The position numbers and the translations under genes are program-made. Under the pieces are notes generated by a model, which was given only the letters and a program-made list of their open reading frames with translations, made no database searches and was not told where the DNA came from. From NCBI GenBank assembly GCA_026874595.1, contig CM049313.1, positions 75,320,659-75,384,658 of the forward strand: DNA of 64,000 bases, given 5' to 3'. Of the stretch, positions 59,690 through 64,000 are shown one piece after another. The stretch is from Sipunculus nudus (lineage: Eukaryota; Annelida; Sipuncula; Golfingiida; Sipunculidae). Positions within the stretch are counted from its first letter, which is position 1. Every line of letters begins with the position of its first letter.

Positions 59690-60994
59690 ATATGGTTGGA
59701 CAATGGTCCTCAGAGGGCCCTGTTTTTTCTGGTAGTGCTGGACAAGTTAACATATGGGTGAAAAAATTAGGTTAAAGTTGAAAAATATGACAAACAGAAT
59801 AAAGTTTTTATCCATATACATGAGGGGAAATATCCTACTTGTTCAAATAATATAAAGAAAACATGTCTGAAATAATGTGTGCAATAGAAAATCAATGATT
59901 GTACTCTGTTGCCCATATTAGATTTTGAGCAAGTCTGTATTTTAATAGGTCAGAAGCCCCCATATAGGCAACAATGATCCCTGTGAATTTTAGAAAGATA
60001 AGCATGTTCTTGTTGAATATATCAGGTGCCAAAGAAAATCAATGATTGTGCTCTGGTGCCATACTGGAATTCCAACAGGTCAGGAAATCGATAGAGATGG
60101 AGCCCTTATAGGTACCAATCATCTCTGTGAATTTGGGAACGCTGAAATATGTTGTTGTTGAGTTATCGTGCCTGAAAGAAAATTAGCAATTGGGCTGTGA
60201 TGGCCATATTTGAATTCTCACAGGGGTGTAATTCAATAGGTCTGGTGCCCTGGTATGTAACAATCATCCCTAGGAATTTGAAAAAGCTTAAGTATATTAC
60301 TGTTGAGATATCTTGCTCGAATGAAAATCAGTGATTGGGCTATGGCAGCAATATTGGAACTCTGACAGGTCTATAATTCAATAGGTCTGGAGCCCTGGTA
60401 TGAACAAATCATTCCTTTGAATTTGGGAAAGCTGAAGTATGTTGTTGTTGTGTTATTGCTCGCGAAAGAAAATCAGTGATTGGGCTGTGGTGGCCATATT
60501 GGAATCCAACAGGTCTGTAAATCGATAGGTCTGGAGTCCTTATATGTACCAATATTCTCTGTGAATTTGGGAAAGTTGAAGTCTGTTGTTGTTGAGTTAT
60601 TGCGCGCAAAATAAAATCAGTGATTAGGCTGTGGTGGCCATATTGGAAATCAGACAGGTCTGTTATTTAATAGTTCTGGAGCCCTCATATGTACCAATCA
60701 TCCCTGTGAATTTGGGAAAGCTAAAGTATGTTGTTGTTGAATTATCGCACAAGAAACAAAATCAGCGATTGAGCTATTGCAGCCATACTGGAATTCTGAC
60801 AGGTCTGTAATTCAATAGGTCTGGAGCCTTCATATGTTCCAATCATCACTGTGAATTTGGAAAAGCTGAAGAATGTTGTTGTTGAGTTATGGTGCATGAA
60901 AGAAAGTGTCACTGATGGAAGGATGGAAAGATGGACGGACAGACTGGTAAGGGGATCACTATAGGGCACTGTTTGTTAAGTGAGCCCTAATAAT
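59690..60994 (+). mobile_element. Family G pearl/HINE-like element, copy 3, in AGGF1 intron
   Basis: Left end stem-loop GGAC-AATG-GTCC then TCAGAGGGCCC. The core has seven ~145-base monomers, with CCATATT-type landmarks near 59916, 60057, 60201, 60346, 60492, 60638 and 60782. The right end is GATGGACGGACAGAC, then CACTATAGGGCACTG and GAGCCCTAATAATA. It lies antisense within the intron between the G-patch and upstream exons. Confidence 0.7.
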
Positions 60995-61979
60995 ACAAAA
61001 TATGATATAAAATAATACACTTTATTATAATATACAAAAAAACATATGTAAAAACCAACCAACCTGGCAGGAAGATTTACAAGTAAAGAAGCCTAATTCA
61101 AATATCTTGTCCACAAAACCTTGTGCCCTAACTATTTTATGTGTATGAATGAGGTACAATCTGTGAGCAACACACCTAATATCATTGTTTTTCAACCAAT
61201 TTTCTTCTTTTGTATTTCTTTTTATTAAGATATGAAACAGTAATCACACTGACCACACATGGTTCTACCTCCCGGTCAAAATGCCACAGAATAGCAGGTT
61301 CAGAATGCATCATTTTGCTTGAAATTGCAATTTATGAAATTCTATGAAACACACAGATAGCTCATATTTCTTTTATCATTTTTGTGGTCAATGTTATACC
61401 TTCACTGACTTAACTTCTATTGTACGGCATGTTCAGGCTGTCAACAGTAAGACAAAATAATGAGTAGAAACACTGAAAATGTAGGACAAAAGTATAAAAA
61501 TAGAAGGAACAAGGACCTAGAGGCACAAACAGTCCACCACTATATATTTAACTAGGAAAGTGTGGCAACAGTGATGGGGCGGGATGGACTGAAGGACGGA
61601 CAGACAGCACCAGACCTTATTAGTCCTCCCTCCACACAACAACATTTAAATTTGTACTTATCAAGTACTTATTATCAAGTACAAAATAAAATATATTTCA
61701 CATTGCGCTCTGCTTGTTCCCACTTTTTTTTAGATTACATGGTAATAAAAATTGCAAAAATATTTTGCCTGTTATTACACATTGACAATTTCACAGTAAG
61801 TCCAACCATCTGGATACAGCATGTTACAGTGCAGAACAAAATTGTAGGAAAAAAGTAGAAATTTTAAAGAAAAAGTTGGAAAAACAGGACTAAGACAAAA
61901 AAAGTAGGATCACTTGACAGCCTGCAAGTTTGATAATTAATGTATCCCCTTCCCCCAATATGAATCAGTAACTCGTTAC
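60995..61979. other. Intron sequence of AGGF1, no further feature
   Basis: A short GGACGGACAGACAGC run near 61596 and an AT-rich remainder; no exon or complete element recognised. Confidence 0.4.
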
Positions 61980-62110
61980 CTGTGTATTGAGGCTGGGGCA
62001 TCATCTTTCTGGTATGGGTTGTCACTGCCCACTGTGCGCTGTCGCTCTGCTGTCCTGTCTTGATAGGCTGGATTCTTTATAGCAGCACTGTTATCAACAT
62101 ATGCTGTGTC
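61980..62110 (-). CDS. AGGF1: AGGF1 exon, pre-G-patch segment
   Basis: Internal exon of 131 bases, acceptor TTTACCTTCAG, donor CACAG|GTAACG, starting at phase 0 and leaving AG for the next exon, which supplies G to complete an arginine codon. It encodes DTAYVDNSAAIKNPAYQDRT, followed by AERQRTVGSDNPYQKDDAPA and SIH. The run of Y-x-D-R, R-x-x-V-G-S and K/R-D-D-A-P-A-S is the conserved linker that precedes the G-patch in AGGF1, which gives the identification together with the neighbouring exons. Confidence 0.88.
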
Positions 62111-62662
62111 CTGAAGGTAAAAAAGACCGGTTTTGTTTAACTAGCTACTGATATACACAACAATGTGCACTGAATAGGGAGCTGTCTTGAAAAACAAGCT
62201 TGAATTGGACCATCAAAGGTCATTGTTTTTTCCAAGTGTCCTCAGGTTGATTCCAGCCCTAAAAACTACCAAACACTATCACATGAGCCACAGAGATTAT
62301 CTCATATTAGTTATTATGCTTAGTTGTACAATCCATGTAAAATAATAAATTAGTTTAATAACAAAGTCAACATTCTGGAACATATGCTGAGGTTTGTATA
62401 TTGGAAAGTGTTCTTTTGCGAGGTTAGGATTTTAAAGGGAAATGAGATTTAGTACATATTAGTACATAAAGGTGTGGGCAAGAATCTGATACTGGCTTGT
62501 ATCTTAGTAACCACACCTGCTGGTAAAGACATCACTTATTCAATGGCAGGAAAAGGGCAAAGTTGCAATTTTAAGTCCTAATCCAGTAACCCTACAATAC
62601 ACAACCACTATCCAATTTTGTAAGCTGGATATATTGACATAAATTATAAAACAAAAACTCAC

Positions 62663-62745
62663 AGCCAAACCAAATTTCTTTTTTATATTTTTCAATTCTT
62701 TCCTCCTCTGGGCTTCCCTCTGTTTCTTTGTCATCACCACAACAT
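62663..62745 (-). CDS. AGGF1: AGGF1 exon, charged helix
   Basis: Internal exon of 83 bases, acceptor TTCTTTTTCAG, donor GCT|GTGAGT, entered at phase 1 and left at phase 0. It encodes VVVMTKKQREAQRRKELKNI, then KKKFGLA, a basic helical segment matching the E-R-R-K-E-L-K stretch between the FHA domain and the linker in AGGF1. The upstream FHA-coding exon is not recognised between 62746 and 63438, so it is probably beyond the window. Confidence 0.85.
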
Positions 62746-63438
62746 CTGAAAAAGAAAATAAAACAAAGTATAATAAGTTCATGGAGTAACAATATATCCC
62801 CTGAGGGGGACAGTTACCCGAATTCCAAATATTTTCAAAAAACTTAATGATTTTAATTATATTAAATAACATGATTTCTGCAGGCTTCCTATCAAGATAT
62901 GCAATGAGGATGTCTTTTAACTTAACACAGATGTAGGACATTGATTCCTCCAGGACTCTCCAAGCAGATCACCCATCAAAGGGCAGATGGAGGATTTAAG
63001 AAAATGAGAGGCTCCTACAGTCAGACTGCTGACTGTACTGTATACTGTGGTTGGCTTTTAGTTTGTGAGGGTTTCAAATTCACCATATTCACGAAAGGGA
63101 AACTATTGTAAAAAGTAGATGCCCAGCCTACACAGATCAACTTTCCTAGAATATACCCTCATCAACTGACATCTGATGTACGTTATCTGTTCCTGTCTCT
63201 TTGAAATTGAAAAGGTAAGCATTGATACTATACATACATGTGGGCCTAATGAAAGTTCTTTTGATGTTATCCTATTTAAAAAAATGATATTTTATATAAG
63301 ATATTTTAATAATCTACCAAACATGAAGATTTTCTATTTGTTTAATGTTCCCATAGGTGCTGATCTTTTTTAAAAGATTCTGAGACCATATAAATTAACT
63401 ACATACAGTTTTGGATACCCTATGCAGGTACCTATGGT
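62746..63438. other. Intron sequence upstream of the AGGF1 exon
   Basis: No FHA exon, repeat end or RNA gene recognised. Confidence 0.4.
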
Positions 63439-64000
63439 AAAACAAGGGACCCATGGGTCACGGCGCTCAGCTGATCATGATTGGACTATAAATGTTTCTC
63501 CACTGTGATACTATATCGAGTCGATAAAGCTTATGAATATCATGGACATGTTGGGCTATTATAAAGGAATGTAATGTAATATGTCAGTAAATGATAAATG
63601 AAATTACCTGACTGATGGATTAATAGAATCCAATAAAGTGGTTTATTTTTTATTTATTAGGAGGGGTTGAAAATTGTGATATATTTGAGCAAATATGATA
63701 GCAATGACAGCAGTAATAAGCAGTAGTAGAATGATGACAAGGCTATTTGTTGAAGGATCTAAAGTGTATGGTAGTCTGCAAGCGTTCAATTTGACAGATA
63801 TGATGTTATGATTAACTATGCTGATGAAGTGATTTATGAATATGTGACTGTATGACACAATATCTCTTTAGTCTTGACAAGGTACATTATTGTGATGCCC
63901 ACTATGTCTACATATTACACAATATTGACATAATTTCTGGCATGTACATAGGTACCTATGGACGAATAGTTATACAAAATATTAAAGTATGAATATATCT
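63439..64000 (+). mobile_element. Family F element, left part, cut by the window end
   Basis: Left end AAACAAGGGACCCATGGGTC, then ACGGCGCTCAGCTG. F internal sequence is visible near the end (GACATAATTTCTGGCATGTA, about 63925). The right end lies outside the window. It is probably within an AGGF1 intron. Confidence 0.65.

Overview
This looks like AT-rich intergenic and intronic DNA from an animal, most probably a bivalve mollusc. The basis is the dense array of short non-autonomous repeats with tandem cores, (ACGG)n runs and 3' hairpins, the 'pearl'/HINE (Helentron-associated) style of element known from bivalves, together with spliced metazoan-type exons. There are no bacterial genes, operons or long ORFs. 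The species call is inference.

The only securely identified gene is at the right end on the minus strand. Three exons (62663-62745, 61980-62110, 59540-59639) join in frame at GT/AG sites. They encode a charged KKQREAQRRKELK helix, the QKDDAPAS block and a G-patch, in the order of the C-terminal half of AGGF1 (angiogenic factor with G-patch and FHA domains). The FHA-coding exons (expected beyond 62745) and the last exon (expected below 59540) were not found. A CRE-rich putative promoter with a perfect-Kozak start codon lies at about 57460-57617 on the plus strand and may begin another gene. A possible terminal exon at 351-703 (minus) and a stop-interrupted exon-like segment at 16450-16654 (plus) are weaker.

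Most of the rest is repeats. I sorted them into families by their ends. A (GTATCCGC ends): 21722-22495, 27835-28998, 33485-34412, 36882-38642, part of 12795-13625. B (GTATCCCCAGAC ends): 23076-25670, 49709-51390, 54817-55671, 5' end at 39487. C (ATGCCCCCGCC ends): 31430-33149. D: 43352-43930. E (AGCCCTCAGCC ends): 7825-9153 and 15181-16210. F (GCTCAGCTG ends): 4039-6662, 10234-12640, 41720-43271, 63439 to the window end, plus fragments. G (AGGGCCC ends): 44018-44781, 56503-57110, 59690-60994. H (GAACCTGTG ends): 1095-2898 and 21528-27007. I: 717-1040 (minus) and 45642-45935. Most share one layout: a 5' stem-loop, a short subterminal motif, tandem core monomers, a GC-rich or ACGG microsatellite, then a 3' hairpin whose arm is complementary to the 5' motif. 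Several are nested: one F copy (20372-27524) is split by an H copy, which itself contains A and B copies; another F copy (33155-34768) is split by an A copy.

A 2.9-kb minisatellite of about 73 forty-base units occupies 16681-19610. It has a 9-unit higher-order repeat, and nearly every unit carries a TTTCAG/GTAGT splice-like junction. Across otherwise different families, two motif themes recur: the palindrome GGTGGCGCCACC and direct repeats of the nuclear-receptor half-site AGGTCA. The main biological interest is therefore the shared architecture of these element families and the regulatory-like motifs they spread, not a gene cluster.
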